NCBI RefSeq assembly: GCF_018408575.1
Contig: NZ_AP023418.1
Span: forward strand, 1,826,415 to 1,890,414
Direction of reading: 5' to 3'
Source: Vescimonas coprocola
GTDB taxonomy: Bacteria; Bacillota; Clostridia; Oscillospirales; Oscillospiraceae
DNA length: 64,000 nucleotides
The notes beneath the pieces were generated by a model, which had not been told where the DNA came from, did not search any database, and was given only the letters and a program-made list of their open reading frames with translations. Positions 32,364 to 41,255 of the stretch are shown one piece after another. Each line of letters opens with the position of its first letter. Position 1 is the first letter of the stretch. A program made the position numbers and the translations under genes.

Positions 32364-33854
32364 TCACTCCGCCCAATGACAGGCCCGGCTGACGGCCTTT
32401 TTCCACAGACGGTACTCATCGTCGCAGTCTGCCTGGGGCCGCTGGGGCAGGAACACCCGCTGGCTGCGCCGCAGGGCCGCCAGCTCCTCCGTATCCCGCC
32501 ACAGGCCGCAGGCCAATCCCGCCAGCGATGCTGCGCCGAAGGCAGTGGTCTCCACCATGGCGGGGCGGTCCACCGGGATCCGCAGCAGGTCTGCCTGCAT
32601 CTGCATGAGGATGTCCGACACGCTGGCGCCGCCGTCGGCCCGCAGGGCCGTGATGTCGCACCCGGCATCCTGCCGCATGGCCAGCATCAGATCCGTCACC
32701 TGATAGGCGATGCACTCCAGCACCGCACGGGCGATATGGGCCCGGCCCGTGCCACGGGTGATGCCCAGAATGGCCCCACGGGCGTACATATCCCAATAGG
32801 GCGCCCCCATCCCGGTGAAGGCCGGAACCACCACCACGCCGCCGGAGCTTTCCACGGATTCCGCCAGCCGGTCGCACTCCGGGGCGGAGTCCACCAGCCG
32901 CAGCTCGTCCCGCAGCCACTGGATGGTGCTGCCGCCGTTAAAGACGCTGCCCTCCAGTGCATAGGTGGTCCTGCCCCCTACGCTCCACGCCACAGAGCTT
33001 ACCAGTCCCGCCCGGCTGCGGACCGGCTCCGCCCCCACGTTCATCAGGGTAAAGCAGCCGGTGCCGTAGGTATTCTTGGCCTCACCGGGATGGAAGCAGG
33101 CCTGCCCGAAGAGGGCCGCCTGCTGGTCGCCGGCGGCAGCGCACACCGGCACACCTGCCAGCGTCTCCAAGCCGGGAATCCCCGGCTGCACCGTGCCGTA
33201 AACAGCGCTGTTCTCCACCGGCCGGGGCAGCATACAGGCGGGGATCTGCAGCAGGCGACACAGCTCCTCATCCCAGCACAGCCGGTGGATATCAAAGAGC
33301 ATGGTGCGGGAGGCGTTGGAATAGTCGGTGACGTGCTGCCCCGTCAGCTTCCAGATGAGCCACGTCTCCACCGTGCCGAACAGCAGCTCCCCCCGTTCCG
33401 CCCGCTGCCGGGCGCCGGGAACGTTATCCAGGATCCAGCGAATCTTGGTACCGGAGAAATAGGCGTCGATGAGCAGTCCCGTGGTGGAGACGATGCGCTC
33501 CTCCAGTCCCTGCCGTTTCAGTTCCTCGCACAGCTCCGCCGTCCGGCGGCACTGCCAGACGATGGCGTTATACACCGGCTGGCCGGTGGCCTTGTCCCAA
33601 ACGATGGTGGTCTCCCGCTGGTTGGTGACGCCGATGCCGGCGATGCTGCCCTCCGGCAGCTCCCGGATGGCCTCCGCCGCCGCCAAACGCTCCGTGTCCC
33701 AGATGGTCATGGGGTCGTGCTCCACCCAGCCTGCCTGCGGATAGATCTGGGGAAAGGGATGCTGGGCCTTGGCGGCGATCTGCCCCGCCCGGTCAAATAC
33801 GATGGCACGGGAGCTGGTAGTCCCCTGATCCAGTGCCAGAATATACGATGCCAT
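32364..33854 (-). CDS. glpK: Glycerol kinase
   Basis: 496 residues, full length. LALDQGTTSSRAIVFD is the phosphate-1 motif; GVTNQRETTIVWDKATGQP, TGLLIDAYFSGTKIRWIL, DYSNASRTMLFDI, GDQQAALFGQ and GTGCFTLMN follow in order. It makes sn-glycerol-3-phosphate. It is divergent from a monoacylglycerol-lipase-like gene with 87 bases between them, consistent with use of lipid-derived glycerol. No glpF or glpD is nearby. Confidence 0.96.
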   Translation of the reverse strand: MASYILALDQGTTSSRAIVFDRAGQIAAKAQHPFPQIYPQAGWVEHDPMTIWDTERLAAAEAIRELPEGSIAGIGVTNQRETTIVWDKATGQPVYNAIVWQCRRTAELCEELKRQGLEERIVSTTGLLIDAYFSGTKIRWILDNVPGARQRAERGELLFGTVETWLIWKLTGQHVTDYSNASRTMLFDIHRLCWDEELCRLLQIPACMLPRPVENSAVYGTVQPGIPGLETLAGVPVCAAAGDQQAALFGQACFHPGEAKNTYGTGCFTLMNVGAEPVRSRAGLVSSVAWSVGGRTTYALEGSVFNGGSTIQWLRDELRLVDSAPECDRLAESVESSGGVVVVPAFTGMGAPYWDMYARGAILGITRGTGRAHIARAVLECIAYQVTDLMLAMRQDAGCDITALRADGGASVSDILMQMQADLLRIPVDRPAMVETTAFGAASLAGLACGLWRDTEELAALRRSQRVFLPQRPQADCDDEYRLWKKAVSRACHWAE

Positions 33855-33941
33855 AGCCGTCTCCTCTTTTCTTTTTGGTGAGTTTGTGATATACTGTCCA
33901 TAGAATGATTCTTATTTTACCATAGGAAGGATGAAATTTCC

Positions 33942-34883
33942 ATGACAAATCTCACCGAGTTCACCTTTCTCTCCAGCGACGGCAAGACCCGGCTCCACGC
34001 CATGCAGTGGCTACCAGAGGGAACGCCTCGTGCCGTGCTGCAAATTTCCCACGGTGTAGCCGAGCATATCGGCCGCTACGACGGCTTTGCCCGCTACCTC
34101 AATGAGCAGGGGATCGCCGTGGTGGGCCACGACCATCTGGGCCACGGCGGCTCTCTGCCGGAGGGCGGCACCCCCGTCTACTTTGGCGACGGCACCCCTT
34201 GGGAGACAGTGGTGGCGGATATCCAGCTGCTGCACGAGCAGTTGCGGCGGGAGTTTCCCGGTGTGCCGCTGTGCCTCATGGGCCACAGCATGGGCTCCTT
34301 TCTGGCCCGCAGCTATCTGATCCGCTACCCCGGTACCCTGCAGGCCGCCATCCTCATGGGCACCGGCTGGCAGCCACAGGCCAAGCTGACCGGAGGCCGT
34401 GCCGTGGCGGAGGTGGTCTGCGCCGCACAGGGACCCTCCTCTGCCAGCAAGCTGGTGAACGATCTGGCCTTCGGCGGCTACAACAAGGCCTTTGCTCCCA
34501 ACCGCACCGGCTATGACTGGCTGTCGGCGGACTCTGAGAACGTGGATCGCTACATTGCCGACCCCCTCTGCGGCGCCGATGCCACGGTGGGGCTGTTCCG
34601 CCAGATGCTCCACGGCATCGCCTTCAACCAGAACCCCAAGAATCTGACCCGCATGGACAGCAGCCTGCCGGTGCTGCTGATCTCCGGCGACCGGGACCCG
34701 GTGGGCGATATGGGTAAGGGCGTCCGCCGCACCGCCGCCGCCTTCCGCAAGGCGGGCCTGTCGGATGTGACTGTGAAGCTGTATCCCGGTCTGAGACACG
34801 AGATCCTCAATGAAGGCCCCATGCGCCAGACGGTCTATGAGGACATCTGGCACTGGCTGGAGCCGCATCTGCCGACCCGTTAA
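33942..34883 (+). CDS. Alpha/beta hydrolase, lysophospholipase / monoacylglycerol lipase type
   Basis: 313 residues. Serine nucleophile in LMGHSMGSF (about residue 110), aspartate in ISGDRDPVGDMG and histidine in YPGLRHEILNE make the triad. VLQISHGVAEHIGRYDGFA and VVGHDHLGHGGS are typical of Hydrolase_4 (S33). No signal peptide, so cytoplasmic. GGAAGG lies 9 bases before the ATG. Divergent to glpK, suggesting a joint role in glyceride breakdown. Confidence 0.92.
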   Translation: MTNLTEFTFLSSDGKTRLHAMQWLPEGTPRAVLQISHGVAEHIGRYDGFARYLNEQGIAVVGHDHLGHGGSLPEGGTPVYFGDGTPWETVVADIQLLHEQLRREFPGVPLCLMGHSMGSFLARSYLIRYPGTLQAAILMGTGWQPQAKLTGGRAVAEVVCAAQGPSSASKLVNDLAFGGYNKAFAPNRTGYDWLSADSENVDRYIADPLCGADATVGLFRQMLHGIAFNQNPKNLTRMDSSLPVLLISGDRDPVGDMGKGVRRTAAAFRKAGLSDVTVKLYPGLRHEILNEGPMRQTVYEDIWHWLEPHLPTR

Positions 34884-34913
34884 AATCTCGCTAATTGAAA
34901 TACTGTTCACCTC

Positions 34914-34947
34914 CAAGAGGACGGCCTGTGGGCCGCCCTCTTTTCCT
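34914..34947 (+). terminator. Terminator of the hydrolase gene
   Basis: AAGAGG-A-CGGCC pairs with GGCCG-C-CCTCTT apart from one mismatch, followed by TTTTCCTTT. The remaining AT-rich bases up to the pilus promoter (34948-35103) show no gene. Confidence 0.8.
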
Positions 34948-35103
34948 TTGGGAAAATACTGGCACCATTTTGTCATTTCTATCATTCGGTCAGTCAAAAA
35001 ATACCAGTTTTCAACATTTTTCTCATACTTTTCTCATATCGGACTAATACGTCGTTTCATAGAGAATTTGTGAGAATTTTTTGAATAAATTACGAAAAAT
35101 CGC

Positions 35104-35132
35104 TTGACTTTGCCGTGGAATTGGGGTATATT
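35104..35132 (+). promoter_or_regulatory. Promoter of the type IV pilus operon
   Basis: -35 TTGACT (35104-35109), -10 TATATT (35127-35132), spacing 17. The upstream 100 bases are unusually A/T-rich, as for an UP element. Confidence 0.82.
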
Positions 35133-35137
35133 ATAGC

Positions 35138-35229
35138 CCTCAAACGTACAGGATCCGACATTGTCGAATGCGTCGACGCAGGCTGTGCGTTTTATTCCTG
35201 TCCGTACATGACGGGCTTTCGACTGGGAG
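35138..35229 (+). promoter_or_regulatory. Structured leader of the pilus operon
   Basis: About 95 bases of untranslated RNA between promoter and pilB. It holds the palindrome TGCGTCGACGCA (35169-35180), a GTCGA/TCGAC stem, and outer elements GTACAGGA (35146-35153) and TCCTGTCCGTAC (35196-35207) that could close the structure. I do not recognise a known riboswitch class; the c-di-GMP-I consensus is not met. Confidence 0.35.
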
Positions 35230-35238
35230 GTGAGTGAA

Positions 35239-36933
35239 ATGGCCTATATGCGCTTGGGCGATCTGCTGGTGGCGTCCGGGACCATCACAGAGCAGCAGCT
35301 GGAGCGTGCTCTGGCGCTCCAGAAGGAGACCAAGCAGCGGCTGGGCGACGCATTGATCCAGAACGGCTTCATCACGGAGGCGCAGCTCATCGACGCTCTG
35401 CGAGTGCAGCTGGGCGTGGACTTTGTGGACCTGACGGCCATTTCCATTCCCGTGGAGCTGGCCCAGTATGTCCCCCGGAACATCGCCAAGAAATACTGCG
35501 TGGTGCCGGTGAAGCTGGTACGCAACAGCCTGTATCTGGCCATGAGCGATCCTCTGGACTTCGTGGCTCAGGATGAGGTCAAAACCGCCTCCCGTAAGCG
35601 CATCATCCCCATGATCGCCACCCGCAAGGCCGTGGAGCAGGCCATCAGCCGCCTGTACGGCAACGAGGGTACGGCACGGGTCATCGAGGAGATGAAGCGA
35701 GAGGCCGGCAGCAGCAGCGATGTCATCCCCGCCCAGATGGCGCAGGACACGGCGGACCCTCGGGAGTCCGCCCCCACCATCCGCTTCGTTAACGCCCTCA
35801 TCGAGCGGGCCTATACCGAGCGGGCCAGTGACATCCATCTGGAGCCGCAGGAGGGCGAGATGGTGGTGCGGATGCGTATCGACGGTCTGCTCCGCCGCAT
35901 CCTGACAGTGCCTGCCGACCTGCAGAATACCGTGATCTCCCGCCTGAAAATCATGGGCGGTATGAATATTGCCGAGCATAAGATCCCGCAGGACGGCCAC
36001 GCCATCCAGTCGGTGCGGGGCCACAGTCTGGACCTGCGTATCTCCTCCATGCCCACGGTGTATGGCGAGAAGATGGTGCTGCGTCTGCTGGACAAGTCCG
36101 CTCAGGCCCTCAGCAAATCCCAGCTGGGACTGGAGGGGCAGGATCTTGACAACTACAACGCTCTGCTGCGAAACACCAGCGGCGTCATTCTTCTGGTGGG
36201 TCCCACGGGCTCCGGTAAGTCCACCACCATGTGCAACATGATCCGGGATCTGTCCCGTGAGGAGATCAACATCGTCACGCTGGAGGACCCGGTGGAGTAC
36301 CACATCCCCGGCGTCAGCCAGTGCCAGATCAACGAAAAGACCGGCATGACCTTCGCCAGCGGCCTGCGAGCCATCCTGCGTCAGGACCCGGACATCATCT
36401 CCGTGGGTGAGATCCGGGACGGCGAGACGGCCTCCATCGCCATGCGGGCCGCCATCACCGGCCATCTGGTGTTCTCCACTCTGCACACCAACGACGCCGT
36501 GTCCGCCGTATACCGGCTCAAGGACGTGGGCGTGGAGCCGTGGCTGGTGGCCAGCGCCCTGCGGGGCGTGGTGAGCCAGCGTCTGCTGCGGAAGGTCTGC
36601 CCCCACTGCAAGAAGGGCTATCAGCCCTCTGCCGAGGAGCTGGCCCTGCTGGGGATGCCGGAGGACAGCCATGTCACCTTCTATAAGGGCGAGGGCTGCC
36701 CGGAGTGCCATCACTCCGGCTATACCGGCCGCCGGGCCGCTTTCGAGATCCTGATGCTCAACGGCCGCCTGCGGCGGCTCATCAGTGAGGGCGCCAACGA
36801 GGAGCGGCTGACGGAGGAGGCCCGCAAAAACGGCTTCCGCTCCATGAGGGAGAGCTGCCGCCGGCTGGTGCTGGAGGGTGTCACCTCCGCCGAGGAGGCC
36901 GCCCGCATCATCAACACCACAGTAGACGAGTAA
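35239..36933 (+). CDS. pilB: Type IV pilus assembly ATPase PilB with MshEN c-di-GMP-binding motifs
   Basis: 564 residues from ATG 35239, after GGGAGGTGA; a GTG three codons earlier is inside that site. Residues about 4-56 hold two tandem 24-residue MshEN motifs (RLGDLLVASGTITEQQL... and RLGDALIQNGFITEAQL...) separated by exactly five residues, the known c-di-GMP-binding layout. The ATPase core has Walker A GPTGSGKST (Lys327), the Asp box, Walker B in VTLEDPVEY and the His box. A zinc tetracysteine site CPHCKKGY/CPECHHSGYTGR follows. It powers pilus extension. First gene of the operon. Confidence 0.96.
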   Translation: MAYMRLGDLLVASGTITEQQLERALALQKETKQRLGDALIQNGFITEAQLIDALRVQLGVDFVDLTAISIPVELAQYVPRNIAKKYCVVPVKLVRNSLYLAMSDPLDFVAQDEVKTASRKRIIPMIATRKAVEQAISRLYGNEGTARVIEEMKREAGSSSDVIPAQMAQDTADPRESAPTIRFVNALIERAYTERASDIHLEPQEGEMVVRMRIDGLLRRILTVPADLQNTVISRLKIMGGMNIAEHKIPQDGHAIQSVRGHSLDLRISSMPTVYGEKMVLRLLDKSAQALSKSQLGLEGQDLDNYNALLRNTSGVILLVGPTGSGKSTTMCNMIRDLSREEINIVTLEDPVEYHIPGVSQCQINEKTGMTFASGLRAILRQDPDIISVGEIRDGETASIAMRAAITGHLVFSTLHTNDAVSAVYRLKDVGVEPWLVASALRGVVSQRLLRKVCPHCKKGYQPSAEELALLGMPEDSHVTFYKGEGCPECHHSGYTGRRAAFEILMLNGRLRRLISEGANEERLTEEARKNGFRSMRESCRRLVLEGVTSAEEAARIINTTVDE

Positions 36934-36971
36934 TTGCGTAAAACCCGGCACGGAAGGAGCGGAGACACGCC

Positions 36972-38180
36972 ATGACCACATACCGTTACAAGGGCCAGAC
37001 CAAGGACGGAACGGCTGTATCCGGCGTCATCCGGGCCTATGACGAGTTCGAGGCCGCCAGCCGCCTGCGGGAGACCGTAGCCATTATCACCCGGCTGGAG
37101 GAGGTACAGGAGAAGAAGGAAAGCATCTTCAACCGCCCCATCGGCCTGAAGATCAAGGAAAAGGATCTGGCCCTGATCTGCTCCCAGTTCGCCATCATCC
37201 TCTCCGCAGGGATGTCCATTCAGCACTGTGTGGAGATGGTGGCGGCCCAGACCAGGAACCGCCACATTCGCCAGATGCTGGAGAAGGTGGCCGAGGAGGT
37301 GGGCGCAGGCTACTCCATGGCCCAGAGCTTTGAAAACAACGCCCCGTACCTCCCCAAGACCTTCGTCGAGACGGTCCGGGCCGGAGAACAGTCCGGCACG
37401 CTGGAGGAGTGCTTCCAGCGGCTGCACCGGTACTATGATAAATCCGCCAAGACCAAGGCCAAGGTGGTCAGCACCCTGACCTACCCCGCCATGGTCATTG
37501 TGGTGGCCATCGTCGTGTTTATTATCATCATCGCCGTGGCCGTCCCGGCCTTCAACGATGTCTTTGCCGAGATGGACACCCAGCTGCCGGGCATCACCCG
37601 TGTGCTGCTGGCCATCAGTGACTTCTTCGTGGGCTGGTGGTGGCTGCTTCTGCTGATCGCCGCCGGGCTGGGCATCGCCTATATGGTGGCCCGCCGCTCC
37701 ATCCGGGGCCGGAAGGCCATCGCCGCATGGAGCCTCACCAAGGCCCCCCTCCACCGGCTCCACAGCCTCAATGCCGCCGCACAGTTCGCCCACAGCATGG
37801 CCACCATGCTGACGGCCGGCCTGCCGGTCCCCAAGGCCTTGGATGTGACCGGTAACGTGATCAGCAACTACACCTTCGCACTGGCCGTGCAGGAGGTGAA
37901 GCAGAAGGTGGAGCGTGGCCGCACCATTTCCGAGAGCATGAGTCAGATCGAGTACTTCCCCAAAATGCTGACGGAGATGGTGGGCGTAGGCGAGCAGTCC
38001 GGTTCGCTGGAGGAGACGCTGGACGTCATCGGTGAATACTTCGACAACGAGGTGGAGGTCACCACCGCCCGCCTGCTGTCGGTGCTGGAGCCCATCATCA
38101 CCATCGCTCTGGCGGTGATCGTGGTGGTGCTGCTGCTGGCGGTGTATCTGCCGCTGTTCACCCTCTACGGCGGAATGTAA
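36972..38180 (+). CDS. pilC: Type IV pilus inner-membrane platform protein PilC
   Basis: 402 residues with two tandem T2SSF domains. TYRYKGQTKDGTAVSG opens the protein; the first domain has SAGMSIQHCVEMVAAQT and FVETVRAGEQSGTLEECF, the second TAGLPVPKALDVTGNVI and MVGVGEQSGSLEETLD. Membrane helices lie at about 170-195, 220-240 and 375-400. It couples PilB to pilin insertion. GGAAGGAG precedes the ATG. Confidence 0.96.
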   Translation: MTTYRYKGQTKDGTAVSGVIRAYDEFEAASRLRETVAIITRLEEVQEKKESIFNRPIGLKIKEKDLALICSQFAIILSAGMSIQHCVEMVAAQTRNRHIRQMLEKVAEEVGAGYSMAQSFENNAPYLPKTFVETVRAGEQSGTLEECFQRLHRYYDKSAKTKAKVVSTLTYPAMVIVVAIVVFIIIIAVAVPAFNDVFAEMDTQLPGITRVLLAISDFFVGWWWLLLLIAAGLGIAYMVARRSIRGRKAIAAWSLTKAPLHRLHSLNAAAQFAHSMATMLTAGLPVPKALDVTGNVISNYTFALAVQEVKQKVERGRTISESMSQIEYFPKMLTEMVGVGEQSGSLEETLDVIGEYFDNEVEVTTARLLSVLEPIITIALAVIVVVLLLAVYLPLFTLYGGM

Positions 38181-38273
38181 GGCCGCCGTCTCAAAAATTT
38201 GTATCCTATCCGTATAACAACCCTGTACGGATCAAGATAAAAACCGCAAAAAAATAATAGGAGATGTAGAACT

Positions 38274-38663
38274 ATGTTGAAGAAACTGCAGAACAAGAAG
38301 GGCTTCACTCTGATGGAGATGCTGATCGTCGTCGCCATCATCGCTGTGCTGGTGGCCATCGCCATCCCCGTGTTCAACGGTGCCCTGACCAAGTCCAAGG
38401 AGGCCGCTGATGTGGCCAATGTCCGTGCTACCTATGCCGAGTGGCAGACCGCTATGCTCACTGAGAACACCAAGGCTCCCGCCGACAAGGACGCCTTCCT
38501 GAAGGGACCTGATAATGGCACTGCTATCGTCCTGAACTATGGTGACGACAAGCTGACTTACGATGCTGGTACCGGCATCATCACCTACAGTGCTAAGAAG
38601 CTGACCGACGAGAATGGTGCAAAGACCTTCACCTGGAAGCTGGGTACGCCCGACATCCAGTGA
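38274..38663 (+). CDS. pilA: Major type IV pilin
   Basis: 129 residues. Short basic leader MLKKLQNKKG, then the processing site G10|F11 and the class a type IVa motif FTLMEMLIVVAIIAVLVAIA with Glu at +5. The mature protein is 119 residues, with a short globular head and no cysteines. AGGAGAT lies 9 bases upstream. Codon use differs from its neighbours (more GCT, GGT, GCA), as expected for a very highly expressed gene. It is flanked by an upstream CCGTA/TACGG hairpin and a downstream 13-bp hairpin. Confidence 0.95.
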   Translation: MLKKLQNKKGFTLMEMLIVVAIIAVLVAIAIPVFNGALTKSKEAADVANVRATYAEWQTAMLTENTKAPADKDAFLKGPDNGTAIVLNYGDDKLTYDAGTGIITYSAKKLTDENGAKTFTWKLGTPDIQ

Positions 38664-38694
38664 CATCCATTTGTCACATTCACACGCAACAGCT

Positions 38695-38724
38695 CCCGCA
38701 CCGGCCCGACCGGGCCGGTGCGGG
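38695..38724 (+). promoter_or_regulatory. Stable hairpin between pilA and pilD
   Basis: CCCGCACCGGCCC (38695-38707) pairs perfectly with GGGCCGGTGCGGG (38712-38724). No T-run follows. It could protect the pilA mRNA end or cause partial termination, so that the pilin is made in excess over downstream genes. Confidence 0.6.
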
Positions 38725-38814
38725 GCGACCCGTCTCTCATCGGGCGGGGATGGCCGTGGGTTGGCGTCCCTCCCCGCTCCGTGAGGACAGTCCCATCTAA
38801 AGGAGAGCCTTCCC

Positions 38815-39600
38815 ATGCTGTATGCCGATCCCTTCCTAACTGTTTACTGCTGCCTGCTGGCCGCCCTGCTGGGTGCGTGCATGGGCAGCTTTCTGAACTG
38901 TGCAGCCTGGCGCATCGTCCATGGGGAGAGCGTGCTGCGTGGCCGGTCCCATTGCGACGCCTGCGGTCACGTGCTGGCGGTGCGGGACCTGATCCCGGTG
39001 GTCAGCTATCTGGCTGCCCACGGGCGCTGCCGCTATTGTGGGGCCAAGCTCTCCCGGCGTCACGTTATGGCCGAGGTGATCTCGGCGCTGGTGTTCGTGA
39101 CGCTGCTGCTGCATTATGATATTTCGCTCCAAGCTCTTGAAGGCTGGTGTGTGGCCGGCATCCTGCTGGCCTGCTCCTTTGCGGATTTGGAGGGGTACAT
39201 CATCCCCGACCGTTTCATAGCGGTCGGCGTTGTGCTATTTATCACCACTCTTTTCTTCGACCCCCAGCCGCTCCGGCGGGCGCTGGACGGCGCCATCGGC
39301 GGTCTGGCGGTGGCGGGGGGCGTACTGCTTCTGGTGCTGGGGATGGAGAAGCTGCTGGGCCGTGAGGCCATGGGCGGCGGCGACATCAAGCTCCTGTTCC
39401 TGACGGGGCTGTTTCTGGGCTGGAAGCGGAACCTTCTGTGTCTGGTGGCGGCCTGCGTCATCGGCATCGTGTGGGGACTCCTGCAAAAAAAACGGGACGG
39501 CGGCGAGGCCATCCCGTGGGGCCCCAGCATCGCCCTTGGCGCTTGGCTGACGGCGCTGTGCGGTCAACAGATCATCGATTGGTATCTGGGGCTGCTGTAA
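38815..39600 (+). CDS. pilD: Prepilin peptidase
   Basis: 261 residues, A24 aspartic peptidase. The N-terminal domain has the zinc cysteines CDACGH and CRYCG; the two catalytic aspartates lie in FADLEGYIIPDR and GGGDIKLLFLTG. The FLNCAAWRI start region and about seven hydrophobic helices fit. It cleaves and N-methylates pilins of this operon. AAAGGAGAG lies upstream of the ATG. Confidence 0.95.
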   Translation: MLYADPFLTVYCCLLAALLGACMGSFLNCAAWRIVHGESVLRGRSHCDACGHVLAVRDLIPVVSYLAAHGRCRYCGAKLSRRHVMAEVISALVFVTLLLHYDISLQALEGWCVAGILLACSFADLEGYIIPDRFIAVGVVLFITTLFFDPQPLRRALDGAIGGLAVAGGVLLLVLGMEKLLGREAMGGGDIKLLFLTGLFLGWKRNLLCLVAACVIGIVWGLLQKKRDGGEAIPWGPSIALGAWLTALCGQQIIDWYLGLL

Positions 39601-39624
39601 TTCTTGAAAGTGAGGACGAGCATT

Positions 39625-40638
39625 TTGGAAAAGATCGTTGGCTTTGACATCGGTGAGAGCAGCGTCAAGCTGGTATATTTCGCCGGTGCGGACCTGAAAA
39701 AGGCCGTCACGGCGGAGCTGCCGGACAACATGGTCTCCGGTTCGAGGATTTTGTCCATGGACGCCATGGCGGATTTCCTGCGCCAGACGGCCAAAAGTAA
39801 CGGCATCCCCCTGACCCATGCGGCGCTGGTGCTGCCCTCCACGGAGGTGTTCACCCGTGAGCTGGTGATGCCCGCCATGACGGAGCAGCAGCTGCTGTAT
39901 AACCTGCCCTATGAGTTCCGGGACTATCTGACGGAGGAGAAGAACAAGTACTTCTTCGACTATTCCATGCGGGAGGTGCTGCGGGACGAGTCCGGCCAGC
40001 CCACGGAGATGAATCTGCTGGCCTGCGCCACCCTGAAAAGCACCGTGGAGAGCTATCGGGCCATGCTGCGCCGGGCGGGCTTCCGCCTGCGGGTGCTGAC
40101 CCCCAGCGAGTGTGCGTACAGCGCCGTGCTGCAGGCCTACTACCGCCGCACCCGGCAGGAGGGCCGTGACCTGTGCGTGGTAAATCTGGGCCACAGCGCC
40201 ACCTTCCTGTATATCTACCGGGGCGGCCACTTCGCCAGCCGCCGGGAGATCGAGGTGGGGATGTCCGATCTGGAGCATCTGGTGGCCGATCAGTGCAGCG
40301 TGGACATCCACGTGGCCCACGAGTACGTGCGCCAGAACTACAACCATGTGCTGGAGTCGGAGCAGGCCCGTGAGCTGTATGGCCGCATCGCCGTGGAGGT
40401 GGTGAAGGCCGTGAACTTCTTCAACTACAACAACCGGGAGCGGGAGCTGACGCAGCTGTGCCTGTGCGGCGGCGGCAGCGCCATTCAGCCGCTGTACGAC
40501 ACCATCGCCGATACCACCGGCATGACGCTGCACACCTCCGCCGAGCTGCTGGGCCAGCGGATGACTACCGAGGAGCCGTGGATGTACCTGCGGGCCATCG
40601 GCGGCGTGGATCTTGGCATCAAGGGGGGCCTGCGATAA
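39625..40638 (+). CDS. pilM: Type IV pilus assembly protein PilM
   Basis: 337 residues if it starts at TTG 39625 (GAGG 9 bases upstream, and LEKIVGFDIG aligns with the usual PilM start); TTG 39604 and GTG 39610 would add seven or five residues. Actin-like ATPase: VGFDIGESSVKLVYF, then VVNLGHSATFLYIYRGG (phosphate 2) and LCLCGGGSAIQPLYD (adenosine). Cytoplasmic, binds the N-terminus of PilN. It overlaps the next gene by TAATG. Confidence 0.9.
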   Translation: MEKIVGFDIGESSVKLVYFAGADLKKAVTAELPDNMVSGSRILSMDAMADFLRQTAKSNGIPLTHAALVLPSTEVFTRELVMPAMTEQQLLYNLPYEFRDYLTEEKNKYFFDYSMREVLRDESGQPTEMNLLACATLKSTVESYRAMLRRAGFRLRVLTPSECAYSAVLQAYYRRTRQEGRDLCVVNLGHSATFLYIYRGGHFASRREIEVGMSDLEHLVADQCSVDIHVAHEYVRQNYNHVLESEQARELYGRIAVEVVKAVNFFNYNNRERELTQLCLCGGGSAIQPLYDTIADTTGMTLHTSAELLGQRMTTEEPWMYLRAIGGVDLGIKGGLR

Positions 40639-41255
40639 TGGCAGAAAAGATGAAAAAGGGGCCTTCGGAGGCCGGTCGCAAGACCCTCAAATGCCCCCAT
40701 AAGCAGGGCATCAATCTGAATATGCGGGAACAGAAGGGCAATCCCCGTCTGACCCTGCTGGTGGGCTGTCTGGCCATCGTCATTCTGGCGGGCTGCGTGG
40801 CCAAGTTCGGCGTCATCGACCAGTACCGCCGGCTGGATGCGGCGCAGGCCGCCTACGCCTCCGTTCACACGGAGTATACCCAGATGCAGGAGCTGCTGAA
40901 GGGCTACGACCGTCTGCTGATGGAATACCGCACCTACTCCATGGAGTGGGCCACCGACGGCAGCGAGGACAACGGCACTCTGGTGGACCGCCAGAAGGCG
41001 CTGGATCTGCTGGAGCAGGAGATGCTGTCCCGCGGACGGCTGGTCTCCCTACAAGTGTCCGGCAACAAGATGGTGGTGGCCATGTCCGGCATGAGTCTGG
41101 ATCAGATCTCCCGGATGTTTGACGTGATCCAGCAGTCCCCCATCGTCAGCAATGTGGAGCTGAATCTGGCCTCCACGGAGGACGGCAACGTCTCCACCAT
41201 TCTGGACTTCACCGTCCGCATCACCCTACGCAGCGCAGAGGAGGCAGACAAATGA
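40638..41255 (+). CDS. PilN-like pilus assembly protein
   Basis: 205 residues from ATG 40638 overlapping the pilM stop. A 45-residue cytoplasmic part (KKGPSEAGRKTLK, then INLNMREQKGNPRL, the INL motif PilM binds) precedes a single helix at about 38-60, a coiled coil and a small alpha/beta domain. PilN by position and layout, not by strong sequence identity. Confidence 0.8.
   Translation: MAEKMKKGPSEAGRKTLKCPHKQGINLNMREQKGNPRLTLLVGCLAIVILAGCVAKFGVIDQYRRLDAAQAAYASVHTEYTQMQELLKGYDRLLMEYRTYSMEWATDGSEDNGTLVDRQKALDLLEQEMLSRGRLVSLQVSGNKMVVAMSGMSLDQISRMFDVIQQSPIVSNVELNLASTEDGNVSTILDFTVRITLRSAEEADK

Noticed and set aside
35138-35229. c-di-GMP riboswitch before pilB
   Set aside because: The conserved class I and class II core sequences are not found; only generic hairpins.
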